A stretch of DNA of 64,000 nucleotides from Bathymodiolus brooksi (taxonomy: Eukaryota; Mollusca; Bivalvia; Mytilida; Modiolidae), in contig OY804579.1 of assembly GCA_963680875.1 (NCBI GenBank), positions 25,343,804 to 25,407,803 on the forward strand, read 5' to 3'. This document shows, in pieces, positions 21,558 through 33,137 of this stretch. The position numbers and the translations under genes were made by a program. Numbering within the stretch: position 1 is the first letter of the stretch; each line of letters begins with the position of its first letter. The notes beneath the pieces were generated by a model that worked only from the letters and a program-made list of their open reading frames with translations, had not been told where the DNA came from and searched no databases.

Positions 21558-23631
21558 TCAGGAATAGTTACTCTTACATCACCTTCCAAATGTTTGACAG
21601 GAACCATATTCCTTCATGCACATCTGCAGGCAATGTACGTATTACAACTGTGTAAAGTTTCATTTAAATCCAATGAGCCGTTTAGTTACAAGCCCATCTC
21701 TCCATACAGAACGTATTTCAAAGTATAAGTTAAATTATCCCCCCTTCCAAATTTTGGACAGCAACCATATTCCTTCATGCATATCTGCAGGTAGTGTATT
21801 ACAACTGTGTAAAGTTTCATAAAAATCCAATAAGTTGTTTAGGAGGAGTTGCGCTTACAAGGTACATGCCCTCCTTCTTTTCGTGAAAGTACAAGTTGAA
21901 TTATCTCCCCTTCCAAATTTTGGACAGCGACCATATTTCTTCATGCACATCTGCAGGTAGTGTACTACAACTGTGTAAAGTTTCACAAAAATCCAATAAG
22001 CCGTTTAGGAGGAGTTGCGCTTACAAGGTACATGACCCCCCTTTTCGTGAAAGTATAAGATGAATTATCTCCCCTTCTAAATTTTAGACAGCAACGGTAC
22101 TCCTTCATGCACATCTGCAGGTTGTGTACTACAACTGTGTAAAGTTTCATAAAAATTCAATAAGCAGTTTAGCAGGAGTTGCGCTTACAAGGTACATGCC
22201 CCCCCCCTTTCGTGAAAGTATAAGTTGAATTATCTCCCCTTTTAAATTTTGGACAGCAACCTTATTCCTTCATGCACATCTGCAGGTAGTGTACTACAAA
22301 TGTGTAAAGTTTCATAAAAATTCAATAAGCCGTTTAGGAGGAGTTGCGCTTACAAGGTAAATGCCCTCCCCCCCCCCCCCCCCCCTTTCGTGAAAGTATA
22401 AGTTGAATTATCTCGCCTTTTAAATTTTGGACAGCAACCATATTCCTTCATGCACATCTGCAGGTAGTGTACTACAAATGTGTAAAGTTTCATAAAAATC
22501 CAATTAGTCGTTTAAGAGGAGTTGTGCTTATAAGGTACATGCCCCCCCCCCTTTTCGTGAAAGTATAAGTCGAATTATCTCGCCTTTTAAATTTTGGACA
22601 GCAACCATATTCCTTCATGCACATCTGCAGGTAGTGTACTACAGATGTGTAAAGTTTCATAAAAATCCAATATGTCGCTTAGGAGGAGTTGCGCTTACAA
22701 GGTACATGCCCCCCCCCCCTTTCGTGAAAGTATAAGTTGAATTATCTCCCCTTTTAAATTTTGGACAGCAACCTTATTCCTTCATGCACATCTGCAGGTA
22801 GTGTACTACAAATGTGTAAAGTTTCATAAAAATTCAATAAGCCGTTTAGGAGGAGTTGCGCTTACAAGGTAAATGCCCTCCCCCCCCCCCTTTCGTGAAA
22901 GTATAAGTTGAATTATCTCGCCTTTTAAATTTTGGACAGCAACCATATTCCTTCATGCACATCTGCAGGTAGTGTACTACAAATGTGTAAAGTTTCATAA
23001 AAATCCAATTAGTCGTTTAAGAGGAGTTGCGCTTATAAGGTACATGCCCCCCCCCTTTTCGTGAAAGTATAAGTCGAATTATCTCGCCTTTTAAATTTTG
23101 GACAGCAACCATATTCCTTCATGCACATCTGCAGGTAGTGTACTACAGATGTGTAAAGTTTCATAAAAATCCAATATGTCGCTTAGGAGGAGTTGCGCTT
23201 ACAAGGTACATGCCCCCCCCCTTTTCGTGAAAGTATAAGTTGAATTATCTCGCCTTTTAAATTTTGGACAGCAACCATATTTCTTCATGCACATCTGCAG
23301 GTAGTGTACTACAAATGTGTAAAGTTTCATAAAAATCCAATAAGTCGTTTAGGAGGAGTTGCGCTTACAAGGTACATGCCCCCCCCCCCCCTTTTCTGGA
23401 AAATATCAGTTGAATTATCTCGCCTTTTAAATTTTGGAAAGCAACCATATTCCTTCATGCACATCTGCAGGTAGTGTACTACAAATGTGTAAAGTTTCAT
23501 AAAAATCCAATAAGTCGTTTAGGAGGAGTTGCGCTTACAAGGTACATGGACGGACGGACGGACGGACGGACGGACGGAAAGGGTGATTCCTATATACCCC
23601 CAAACTTTGTTTGCGGAGGGTATAAAAAGAA
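21558..23631 (+). mobile_element. Pearl/Helentron-like non-autonomous element: twelve ~168-bp units, (GGAC)n and a terminal hairpin
   Basis: Twelve units each contain tgcacatctgcaggtagtgtactac, gtgtaaagtttcataaaaa and gaggagttgcgcttacaaggtacatg, followed by a C-tract of variable length. The anchor positions are near 21617, 21777, 21944, 22108, 22275, 22451, 22619, 22786, 22957, 23122, 23287 and 23459. After the last unit come (GGAC)7-8 (23548-23578) and a hairpin-like end, tataccccc ... gcggagggtata (23591-23622). Tandem core repeats plus an ACGG-type tetranucleotide plus a 3' hairpin define the bivalve pearl-type elements, now usually placed with Helitron/Helentron derivatives. Open frames in the array are accidental. 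Confidence 0.7.
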
Positions 23632-23639
23632 GTGTAGTA

Positions 23640-23785
23640 GTCAAAGTTCACTAATAGATACCCTCGTCCGAGCAAAATTAAAAAGTGTGTCGGAGAGACG
23701 AAAAAGTGACGACCGGACGGACAAACGAACGAACGGACAACAGAAATCCTAAATACCCCATCTTTTTTTTGGCGGGGTATAAAAA
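23640..23785 (+). repeat. 3' end of a second tandem-unit (pearl-like) element
   Basis: gtgacgaccggacggacaaacgaacgaacggac (23707-23739) is a degenerate GGAC/AACG run. It is followed by a stem ataccccat ... ggcggggtat (23754-23780) and aaaaa. The layout equals the end of the preceding element, so this is a separate truncated copy inserted immediately next to it. Confidence 0.55.
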
Positions 23786-23929
23786 TCCTATCAAAAATTT
23801 ACTTTAGAAATAAAAAAAAATCTACCTATCTTGTAAAAGTACTTTTTTTTCTCTTTGATTCTTTTTCATAAACCCCCCCCTACAAAAACATTTTTTTTCG
23901 GTATGCATAAATTTGCTACAGCACATACT

Positions 23930-24080
23930 TTTATACCCCCGGTAGATAGCGAGGGGTATATAGTACATGTCCGTTTGTGCGTCCCTCACAGCCTATGCAA
24001 TTCCTCCTCAGCAACTTGATGGAATTGAATGAATCTTACAGGAAATCTTTAGTACCAAATGGCAAGGTTCATTCAGAAAT
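23930..24080 (+). repeat. 5' end of a third tandem-unit element
   Basis: A short palindromic start, tataccccc-ggtagatagc-gaggggtata (23931-23960), is followed by gtccgtttgtgcgtccctcac and cctcctcagcaacttgatgg. This is the typical opening of mollusc repeats of this class. Its right end was not located with confidence. Confidence 0.45.
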
Positions 24081-25883
24081 CCTTTAGTACCAAATGGCAT
24101 TGTGCACCTTCTATTTTTGCTAAAATTTCTTCACTTTTGGACTTTATCATTTAAGTGTCTGTCTCGCAGAAAACCATGCAAACTCGTAACATAGTGATAT
24201 TGTCAAAATCTTATGAAATCTTGTCCATGAAATACCTTTGGCCAAGTACAATTAACACACAAAATATTTTTTTCAAATATTATTATTTGACTGAATTATT
24301 AGGGTTTTTTGATTTATCCAGTATTTCAATATACAATGAAGCCAAAAACAATGAATTTTACAATATTTCAACCTCCAATATATCTTGCATAGCATAACAT
24401 GTGTCTGTCTCGTATAGTATCCAGGATTAATCAACTTTCACTGTATCATTTAACATAATATACTCAATATTTGGTCCCATGGGTTTTTTTACAGGCCACA
24501 CTTTAATATACCCATAAATCAGTAAATGGCCTTTTATGCAAAAATTGTACATATATAACAGGAAATATCTCCCTTGGGGGAGAAATAGAAATATCCCTAA
24601 TTTATTTCGATATAACTTTGTTTTCATACAAAAACATATAAAAAATCCACCTTCGGCAAATTAAGATAAAATGGTGAAAATAAGGACAAAAGTTAAGTAC
24701 ATGTGCACTCAGCCGAAAATGGACAAGGTGAATAGTAAAAACAGTAGAGCAGTGTTAATGCTCAATAAGTACCAAAATATCAATACAGAAGTTATGTATA
24801 GTATTCCAGAGGTATAAAAAAGAGTTTAATGAAGATATAAAATTAACTTAGGTACATTGTGGTTTTGGGGGATGGGTGGGACGGGAGCATCCATTTTGTG
24901 CATCTGGGTAAAATGGAATTTAATTAAAACTTTGTTTTCAAAATGATCTAATGCGATTTATTGGTGATACATAATATAAGATAAGTAAACTCTTTTTAGT
25001 TTGTATGAGGTATTTCATACTGATTAAATTTCATATTGTGTAAGGGGAGATCATTTGTAAAGAAATGATAGGGAAAATCACATTTTCGCAATTTTTAAGA
25101 ATAGGATCTGTGACTCCTATTTTTTATTTCATACTTTTAAATTGTTTAATGAAAAATATCTGTTGCTTAATTTTTCATCTAAATCTACCATTTGCTTTAT
25201 TAAAAAAAGTAGACAATTTGTTTTCCTCCCAAACAACCAATATGACTATTTTCAAAGTCTTCACTGAAGTCACGAGATCAATAATCATTTGGTTTTTTAA
25301 GGTTAAAATTTTAAAGCCAATTTGAACATCAAACTTTCAAAGTAGCTTGAGAATAATATTTATTATTCTCTCCCCCCCCCCCCTTTTCCAAAATAAAAAA
25401 AAACTTATCTTAATCAAAGTGCTTGACAGCAATGATTGTAATGCCCACACACCACAATATACTATTGTATGGGATTGAATAATTTCTGTGAGAAGCAGCT
25501 TAATTATTTGAATAATGAAACTATAATAATTGAAATTAAGTTAATCCTATTGTTAAAAAGTAAAGAAAACAAATGCCATTACAATAAACATATGAATTTG
25601 CAGCCAGCTCCTAAGCAACTTTTAAAAAAACAATATACAATGTATATGTGATTGTGTTAAAATAAGCTGACTTTTCCCCCTGTCCATCATATCCTACAAG
25701 AGATCATGCAACTTCTTCTCAATAATACGTTTTCTGAGGTTGTTATTTCATGGATACATTTGTATGTATCTAAAACCTTCTCTTATACTCTTAGATAATC
25801 ACAGAGTACAAGTTTAAATATGTTGGATTTGTGAATTTCGGTAGATAGGCCAAGAAATTAGAAAGTTGATATTCTTATTATCA
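24081..25883. other. AT-rich non-coding region
   Basis: Contains a repeated phrase gtgtctgtctcg (24154 and 24401) and a poly-C tract at about 25373-25383. No exon, tRNA or domain recognised; the 60-86-residue frames are AT-rich noise. Confidence 0.4.
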
Positions 25884-26240
25884 GAACAAGAAATGTGTGC
25901 ATCACAAAATACGCCCGTCTATATAAATTATTAGGGATCTCTATGTATAGTCAAGTGGTGTATAATATGACGTCAGGGGAATCATGTGGCCAACTTTGTT
26001 AAAGATCCAATATACAGAACTAAAGTTATCATGTGGAAACGACCCTGTTGTCAAAAATTCTATTTATAGTAACGGTGACCTTTGACCACAAAATAAATAG
26101 GGTTCTTCCCCTTCCACAGGGGAATCATGTGGCCAAGTTTGGTAAAGATCCGATATACAGAACTAAAGTTATTGTGCGGACGCACGCCCGCCATACCCAA
26201 TCACATAATACGCCCGTCTCGAGACGGCGTATGTATAAAA
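25884..26240 (+). repeat. Short tandem-unit element with 'acgcccgtct' ends and a near-perfect terminal palindrome
   Basis: It begins aacaagaaatgtgtgc then aaaatacgcccgtct. It holds two ~144-bp units (anchor ggggaatcatgtggccaa at about 25977 and 26121) and ends in gcggacgcacgcccgcc. The final palindrome is atacgcccgtctcgagacgg-cgtat (26206-26231), then aaaaa. Structure matches the pearl-like class: tandem core, then a 3' hairpin. Confidence 0.6.
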
Positions 26241-27239
26241 ATGATATTCCATAAATATGAAATGCGTACTATTTACATTTGGTACAATTTATTCTCACGT
26301 TTATAATCACTATGCCCCCCCCCCCCCCCCGCCCCTTCTCATGACATAACATGGACCTAAAAACTAGTTGTAGAAAAACCACTCAGGCATATGCTTATAT
26401 ATAGTTAATGGAAACTTAATTGTTAATTATGATTAATCAACCCTGAACAATATTTATCTATCCATTGACAAAACCATGTGTTGACTTTTAAATGTCACCT
26501 CATGACATAAGAAATGAACCCAAATGTAAAAATGTAAACAAGTTGCTCAAGTAAAATGTAGATTTCAGTGACCATAAATATTAGTTATACCTTTGTACCA
26601 TCCAAGCACAAACCATTTACCAAACATTGTTGCTATCATGTGCAACTAAGGTATTCAAAATATGGACCTAAATACAAAAACGTCCCCAGATTGGTATTTG
26701 CAGACATTATGGTAAATTTAGATGCCCCCTTCTTGATGTAGGTTTCCATTGTGTTGAAGACCTTGGAGTTACATCTGGATGAGAGGGTTTTGTCTTTTGC
26801 ATTCACATCTCTACTTTTTCATAGCACAGAAACTGTATTTGTGATTAAGCTGACAATTTGACTTGTCCTGTGTATCATGGTCCTTCACAGTGTTAAGATT
26901 TGAAAACATTTGGTTGATGTAAACATAAAAGGTATGTAATTGTCATACGAGGCCATACAATAGAGAAAAGGTACAATTGCGTTATCCATAACTCTTCCTA
27001 AACAACTGAATGGATTTCAATAAAACTTCCAGAGATTCTTGTTTAGTTTTTGCAAGCATTAATTTTTCCAGAAGTTCTTCTGTAAGGAGGGAGCTCACTG
27101 TACGTTCTGTTTTGTTATTGTTTTTTAAAGTTCTTCAAAATAGGACAATATGATTTTAAATAAAAAATTTCAATTCAGAATGTTGGGTCTTCATTTTGAC
27201 CCCTATATATCTCGGAAAGAAAAATGGTAAGACATTACG
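26241..27239. other. Non-coding region
   Basis: Contains a poly-C tract (26314-26330) and phrases such as ccataactcttcctaaacaactgaatgg (26979) that resemble the tandem-unit elements. No gene recognised. Confidence 0.4.
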
Positions 27240-27660
27240 CCAGATCTGTTGGCACACTACCGAATAAAGGTAATAACAATGGTACCGTACTCCAAGGCGC
27301 ATTCAAAAGGGAAAGTCTACTGTAACCGACAAAACCGATAAGAAGCTCAACCATCTCAACCAACGGAACAACTGAAAAACAATTGTCCACGGAAAATGAT
27401 GGGTCTGATAGCAGATTGGCCGAGATGCCACTCGTCTAACCCTAAGACGTTACCAAGTACATGAAGTATATGAACAATCGGTACATGTAAATTCTCTAAA
27501 CCCAAGACATGACCAAACGTGAAACTATAGAAAACAACTACGGTATCATATTCTAGATTTGGTACAGACATTTCCAAGAAAATGGTGGGTTAAACCAGGT
27601 TTTAGGACACGTCAAACTTCCCACTTGTATGGCAGTCGTTAATAGTACTGTCATATTGAC
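27240..27660. repeat. Third, diverged copy of the 4-6 kb inverted-arm family
   Basis: Order and wording follow the right arm at 5805-6030: ggtaataacaa, taccg-actcc, aagggaaagtc, accaacggaacaactgaaaa, then ttggtacagacatttcc-aagaaa, tggtgggtt-aa, aaacttccc and ggc-gtc. It carries about 130 bp of extra sequence in the middle (27400-27530). It stands alone without an inverted partner. Confidence 0.6.
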
Positions 27661-27699
27661 AAAAAGGAGGTGGGGGCGATTAGATGTGACAAGTCCAGT

Positions 27700-29560
27700 A
27701 GTCAAATATCGACTCACTTTTTGATTTTTTCAAAATATTTAATGAAGCTCCCGATATCAAAGAAAATGATAACGATCTCCTGGATATTGAACCTCATTTT
27801 ATAAATACCCTCAATATGTAAATTTAAATGTACAGATCAGTTAGAACATATTGTTTAGAGATGGGAATAACCTCTGACCTACAGTCAAACCATTCTCGTA
27901 AAAAAAAGAGATCAGCAAAAAAGTTTTAATGGAAAATAATGTTATATTTAATGATTAAATAGATATATGTGATACTTTTAATTCTTTTTTGCAAATGTTG
28001 CAAATGATATTGGTAAAGGAATTATTTCTGATGAAAACAACCACCCTAGCATAAACCGTATCAGAAAAAATTCTAAAAAAAACCCCATTGATTTTGATTT
28101 CATACCAACAAACACAGAGAGTATAACAAAACTGGTGAAAAAAATTTAATAGAAAGCTACTGGTGTTGACCAAATATCCTATGAACTTCTCAAAGCTGGT
28201 GCACCTGTACTCAACAAACATCACCACACCTTCAAATAATACAATAAAACACAGCCAATTTCCAAACAAACTAAAAGAAGCACAAGTTGTACCTCTGCAT
28301 AAAAAATAACCCACTGGACAAGAAAAATTATCGTCCTGTCAGTATCTTCCAACAATTTTAAAAATGTATGAGATGTTGCTGTCAGATCAGTTAAGCCAAG
28401 AAAAAAATACTCTTGTTTCCGCAAACATGCTTTAAGATATTAGGGTTGGTAGGTAGGAAAAAGATTTTTTATTAAAATATTTTAGCTAGTTTGTACAGGG
28501 GACACATTCTGATTTTAATAGCGCTTGTTCAAATGTGGTAAAAAAAAACCACTTTAGGGTAGGCACAAAATATTAGGGTCGGTAGGGTTAGCGGAAACAC
28601 ATGTAATTTTGTTTGTTGCCTTAGTGGAATTTTTAAATACTATTTTTCATGATTTTTATGTGCTTTTAGAAAAGGTCATGGCGTTAGACCACACTGCTAA
28701 GAATTCTTGAAGATTGAAAATCAGCTCTGGACAAGAATTGTTATGTGGCAGCTATTTTGATGGATCTTTCGAAAGCTTTTGATTTCCTGCCACATAACAT
28801 TCTTCTCAGTAAAGTAATTGCATATGGCCTGTGAAATCAAACTGTAAATTACTAGACAATTATTTGACAGGCTGTAAACAACAAATTAAACTCCAGGGGT
28901 GGCAAATTTTACAGAAAGGTGTTCCAAAGCTCTATAACCTGGGACATTTGCTTTATAATATTTTTATAAACGAATTGTTTTACTTTTTTGAACATGGTAC
29001 ATTGTACAACTATGCTGATGACAACCATATGCTGATCAACAGTATGATACTTTAATTAATGTTTTAGAAAAAGAAAGCTCTATTTTAATTGAATGGTTTA
29101 ATATCAATTGTATACAAGCCAACCCAGATACATTTCAAGCTATAGCTGTTGGCAAGAAAACTTATGCAACAGAACCTGTTCTTAATATTGCGTGGTGTGA
29201 TGAAGGTATCAAATTACTGTGTACAGACCATCAACTAAATTTTGATAAACATATTAAACAGAACTGTCGTAAAGCTTCACAACTATAATTGAGTGTGCTA
29301 AAGTGTATTGGTTTTTTATGGGTTAAGCTTAATAAGCTAACACGTTTTCATACATAAATTTATATTGTTTCCTTTTAATTTTTGTGCATCGGCTTGGCAT
29401 GTTTGTTCAAAAGCAAATACTATAAAACTCGAAAAAAATACAAGAAAGGGCTGTAGTTTAATCTATGAAGATTACCAACACATATGAAGAACTTTTACAT
29501 ACAGCAAAAGTACCATCTCTACAAATATGGATAATGCTCGCTATGGCATTATAATGTTTT
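27700..29560 (+). mobile_element. Degraded CR1/Jockey-like LINE (reverse transcriptase relic)
   Basis: Pieces of a non-LTR ORF2 are visible in order across changing frames. First come the pre-RT linker (FNSFFANVANDIGKG, about 27985-28030), KATGVDQISYELLKAG (about 28155) and NYRPVSILP (about 28327). The catalytic-core pieces follow: MDLSKAFDFLPHNILL with the first catalytic Asp (about 28755), a degenerate GVPKLYNLGHLLYNIFIN (about 28920; relatives have GVPQGSxLGPLLF) and the YADDNHML box (about 29010). Late pieces are INCIQANPDTFQAIAVG (about 29105) and YEELLHTAKVPSLQ (about 29480). Many frameshifts and stops are present, and an unrelated ~200-bp insert interrupts it near 28420-28620. The protein would copy its own RNA into DNA; this copy is long dead. 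Confidence 0.75.
28405..28620. repeat. Small insertion with 'gtttccgc ... gcggaaac' ends inside the LINE
   Basis: cttgtttccgcaaacatg (28408) and gcggaaacacatg (28591-28603) are inverted, with ttagggttggtaggtaggaa near the left end and tattagggtcggtagggtta near the right. It separates two consecutive parts of the LINE coding sequence, so it inserted later. No coding content; superfamily unknown. Confidence 0.5.
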
Positions 29561-29860
29561 AAAATATAGTATATAAAATATTCTAACATAACCTCCTTCT
29601 TTCGCTTTGTTAACAAACGAGCGAGTTATTCATTCGGTATAATCTCATTAGCACATGCGCCGGTGAATGTGACTGACTTCCCTTGCCAGCATAAATTGTA
29701 CATAAATTGTAACCCGAATAATGCCGATAGAGGGCGCAGTATTATTCGAGGTACATAAATTGTGTGCGACATTTTCCGCAAGCGTAAATATAAATTACCG
29801 TCTTCCAATCAAAGTATACTACCGTATTTGTACTCATGGACATATCAGAATCGAAATCAA

Positions 29861-30000
29861 TCATGGAAGCCAGAATGTGTTGAGAGTTTTAACATGGATT
29901 GCGGATATTAGTAAATTGTATCCCTTGCTTCTGGCTCGGGATAAAATACTAATATCCGCCAATCCATGTTAAAACTCCCAACACATTCTGGCTTCCATGA
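29861..30000. repeat. Hairpin with 53-bp arms and a 34-bp loop
   Basis: 29861-29913 (tcatggaagccagaatgtgt ... gcggatattagta) and 29948-30000 (reverse complement) match with only 2-3 differences. No coding content and no obvious target duplication. Confidence 0.75.
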
Positions 30001-30062
30001 TCTATTTCCACGTTTATAACCACATTTAAAGTAAATATAGCTTAAGATACTCTAATATTAAT

Positions 30063-30313
30063 AGGGACGTCGTGGTCGTGATTGTATGGTGTTTGGATTT
30101 ATAACTACCTATGCAATCAGTGCCTATCACCACTAGCGTTGTGAGCTCGAATCCCGCTCAGGCGAGGTGTACTCGATACAACATTATGTGATAAAGTTTG
30201 TCAGTGACTTGCGACAGGTCGGTGGTTTTCTCCGGTTTCCTCCACCAATAAAACTTACCCCCATGATAAAAACACTGACATATTGTTGAAAGCACCATAA
30301 AACCAACTAACCA
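30063..30313 (+). repeat. SINE-like element, most complete copy
   Basis: In plus orientation: a head gggacgtcgtggtcgtgatt with a poorly conserved A-box-like region, then gttgtgagctcgaatcccgc (B-box-like), caggcgaggtgtactcgata, acattatgtgataaag, tttctccggtttcctccacc, and a tail ttgttgaaagcaccataaaa ending ccaactaacc. Other copies: 14220-14526 and 46732-46926 (minus), with scraps at 5233 and 6325. Pol III transcription is inferred from the box-like stretches only. Confidence 0.65.
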
Positions 30314-30375
30314 AAATCTAATATTAATATTGTAGAGATACCTAGTAAAGACTACTGCCTATGGTAAGAACTCTT

Positions 30376-30500
30376 TTAACCCTTTGAGCGCCAAAACGTT
30401 GATTGTATATAATAAATATACAACGTTACGTTGCCATATTATATTCCAGAGCGCAACGATAAAACCGGTCACCTTACGTTGCGTGTTTTCATGATGTTCA
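30376..30500. repeat. TTAACCCTTT-type terminus with 'caacgttacgttg' units
   Basis: ttaaccctttgagcgccaaaacgttg is followed by acaacgttacgttgcc, agagcgcaacgat and ccttacgttgcgtg. The TTAA-CCCTTT start and short palindromic units match the ends at 7150 and 15271. No transposase found. Confidence 0.45.
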
Positions 30501-30847
30501 CGCACATGCATATTTCCAATGTTTTTAAAGGCATACAGGCCGTTATTTTAATTAAAAAGAATGTTTCCCAATATAAGACCTAAACTTGAAAAAACCATAA
30601 AGATATATTACAGTTGAAATTTTTCATAATATACGTAAATAGCCTAAAACGAAGGAAATACGTCGCTGTTTGATTTTCTTCCATCAAGGAAAGAATTCAA
30701 TGTTGACCCGCCCAATATTCATACAACCTGACAGTGAACTCATTCGGGAAAGCGTTTGCGCATGTGCGAAATTGTTTGTTGATGAAGAAAATGTGGGATG
30801 TGCAAAAATCGAACCGTGGAAGAACAAAAACATTGACGGATTCAACA

Positions 30848-33137
30848 CGAAAACACTGGTGTTAAACTGATGTTCGTGACTGGAGTTACCTACATCCCAA
30901 CATGGCGGACACGGAAAATGGTAAATTAGAATATCCTTGTTTTCTTTTTATCAGTAGTGTTTATTAGTAAGTCCATACGGTATGATTACAGGTGGGAATA
31001 TTAGACACTCGAATGCATACATAAAAATGACGAAACTCTTATGAGAACATTGAAATCGTAACTTGAAAAAAAATTGAAGGATGTACGTAACTCTTTGAAG
31101 TGATGTTCGTAACGTTAGAAAGATATCTAAAGAGATGTCCGTAACTGCAGATTTCCATAACTGTTAAATAATAAGAACGTGTTTAATTGCTCGTTAAGAA
31201 ACAGTTTGAGAGATTGAATCTAGTTTCTGCATGACTGATCAAATGATGGTCTTTCATAAATTTTATTTTTAGTACTGGTTTTGAGTAGATTTTATTGGTC
31301 CTCTCTCATGATCAAATATGCAATAGTTTTGTGGTGTATGTTTTAGTTTCGTCTATATCAAACCAATGTCTGTTCGTTCGATTACACTTGAAGAATATAT
31401 TTTCATTATTGCAGATAGTTGCATGTGTTACCAATCTAAGAAGACTGTTGGTTTCAATTTAAAAGCAAAATTAAGCATGCAAACAACTTAAAAGTAAAAA
31501 GAACAACAAACAACGAAAGCATAGAACGAGTATTAAGAAGATAAAACAATTCAGGGTCGCATACATGTACAGTATTCTACCTTTCTCACATTTTTAGAAT
31601 GTTGATTTGTTTTAACGTCACATACGACTTATTGACAGTTGAAGACTTGTTGATCCATGAAACATCGTAATTATGTCAATGTAAACAATTATAGACTTGC
31701 TACAATAAGTCCCTTTCTAACCTATTTGTATCTTGTGCGTACCCCTTTAATAAGTTTGCTGCTGAAAGCAATGTATCTGTACTACATAAATATTGTCGGT
31801 AGAGATATATTACTTATAGCAACATATTTACTAAAGTATACAAGAATATAGATAAGGGACTTGTAGGAAATCTATGTGTATAATTATATTTAACATGGGT
31901 GAAGGAAATTCATGTATGCGATCCTGATTTAAAAAACTATTGATATTAAACTAATTCGTTTATATACCATCAAGACTGTTCGGACTAACATCCTGTCAAT
32001 TTCAATGCATATTTATAAATATATATGTATTCGTAAAACTTGAAATGGTATGATATAAAAAAAATGAACTTTTCGAAAACAGCTTTACCATAGATTAATC
32101 CAATTTTAATACTTACAAATTATAGATTCGTTAAAAAGTATTATAAATCTTTATTTATCTGTATTTAGTACAATAGTCTTAACAAATTAATAATAAATTA
32201 ATCTGGTTTCAGCATTAAAGGGAAATAATTAGATGTGTCATTCTTAAAATACTTGATCTGGTGTGTCCATTTTTATTAAAATAAGCAAAAAACACAAAGG
32301 ACAATTAATTTGGTAATAATTCACGGCATATTTACACATAGAACTGTTAATTTACATACAAATATACTTTGTAAGAATTTATATACGAGACCCAGAATGG
32401 CCCTCATCGAATTTAATGATGATGTCGGAGGTCGCCATCCATGGGAGGTCCTAAACACCCAAAGGTCGGAAGTCAAAACGCCCTATTGCAAGGTCGTAGT
32501 TTATGAAAGACCCTTCTAGGGCACACAGTCCAAGACCAAATAGAAATATAAATATAATACTTACAACTACATATGTTGAATCGATTGCCGCATCGACCTC
32601 AGCACTATTGATTATCTGGTCATTCTCGATATCCATCGCTGTAAGATTACAAAAGATTACAGGAAACGCAAAGCCACGTCACGTGTTTATTTATTGTTAA
32701 TTGGAAACGAGCGGTGGGCAAGGTGTTCTTCTCCCGCTACCCTCATCTTTCGTTTATCTCGCTCTTCATAACCCTCTCATCCTCTGCTCTGTAATTTTTT
32801 CTCTCTCGTGCATTATATAATCTCTCCCACCTCTATTACCCTCTCTATCACTTCAGGGATGTTTTTCTTTGTTTTCAAATTTTATTTATTACAAAAGCGT
32901 TGTTCTTTAAATGTTTTAAACATGATTTTAGAAACACATCATTTGTATTTCTTAAAGTAGGTTTTGCGCTACATAGGAGAATTTACAATATCTATATATT
33001 TGAAATGACAATATTTGAAAATAAACTAAAAACAAAGAGAAAACAAGGAAGGATATTCTAATTTACCATTTTCCGTGTCCGCCATGTTGGGATGTAGGTA
33101 ACTCCAGTGACGAACATCAGTTTAACACCAGTGCGAA
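30848..33137. repeat. Inverted ~100-bp arms carrying the same putative first exon, 2.3 kb apart
   Basis: Left arm 30848-30953 and right arm 33035-33137 are inverted copies, almost identical through ctggtgttaaactgatgttcgt, actggagttacctacatccc and the segment with ATGGCGGACACGGAAAATG followed by gtaaattagaatatcc. Both ATG copies point inwards. The interior (30954-33034) is AT-rich and holds the probable second exon on the minus strand at 32565-32638. The structure may be a transposon whose terminal repeats contain exon 1, or an inverted duplication of a gene start. Confidence 0.65.
32565..33085 (-). CDS. Putative two-exon gene start (MADTEN... / MDIENDQIINS...), partial
   Basis: Exon 1 is 33085-33067 (ATG GCG GAC ACG GAA AAT G), followed by the donor GTAAAT. 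Exon 2 is 32638-32565, preceded by a pyrimidine-rich tract and the acceptor ttacag, and followed by the strong donor GTAAGT at 32564-32559. The phases fit: one base plus two bases make GCG, and the frame then runs MDIENDQIINSAEVDAAIDS-TYVV to an exact codon end. The result is a 31-residue acidic start. No third exon was identified towards lower coordinates, and I recognise no family. The fit of phase and splice sites is the evidence; function is unknown. Confidence 0.4.
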
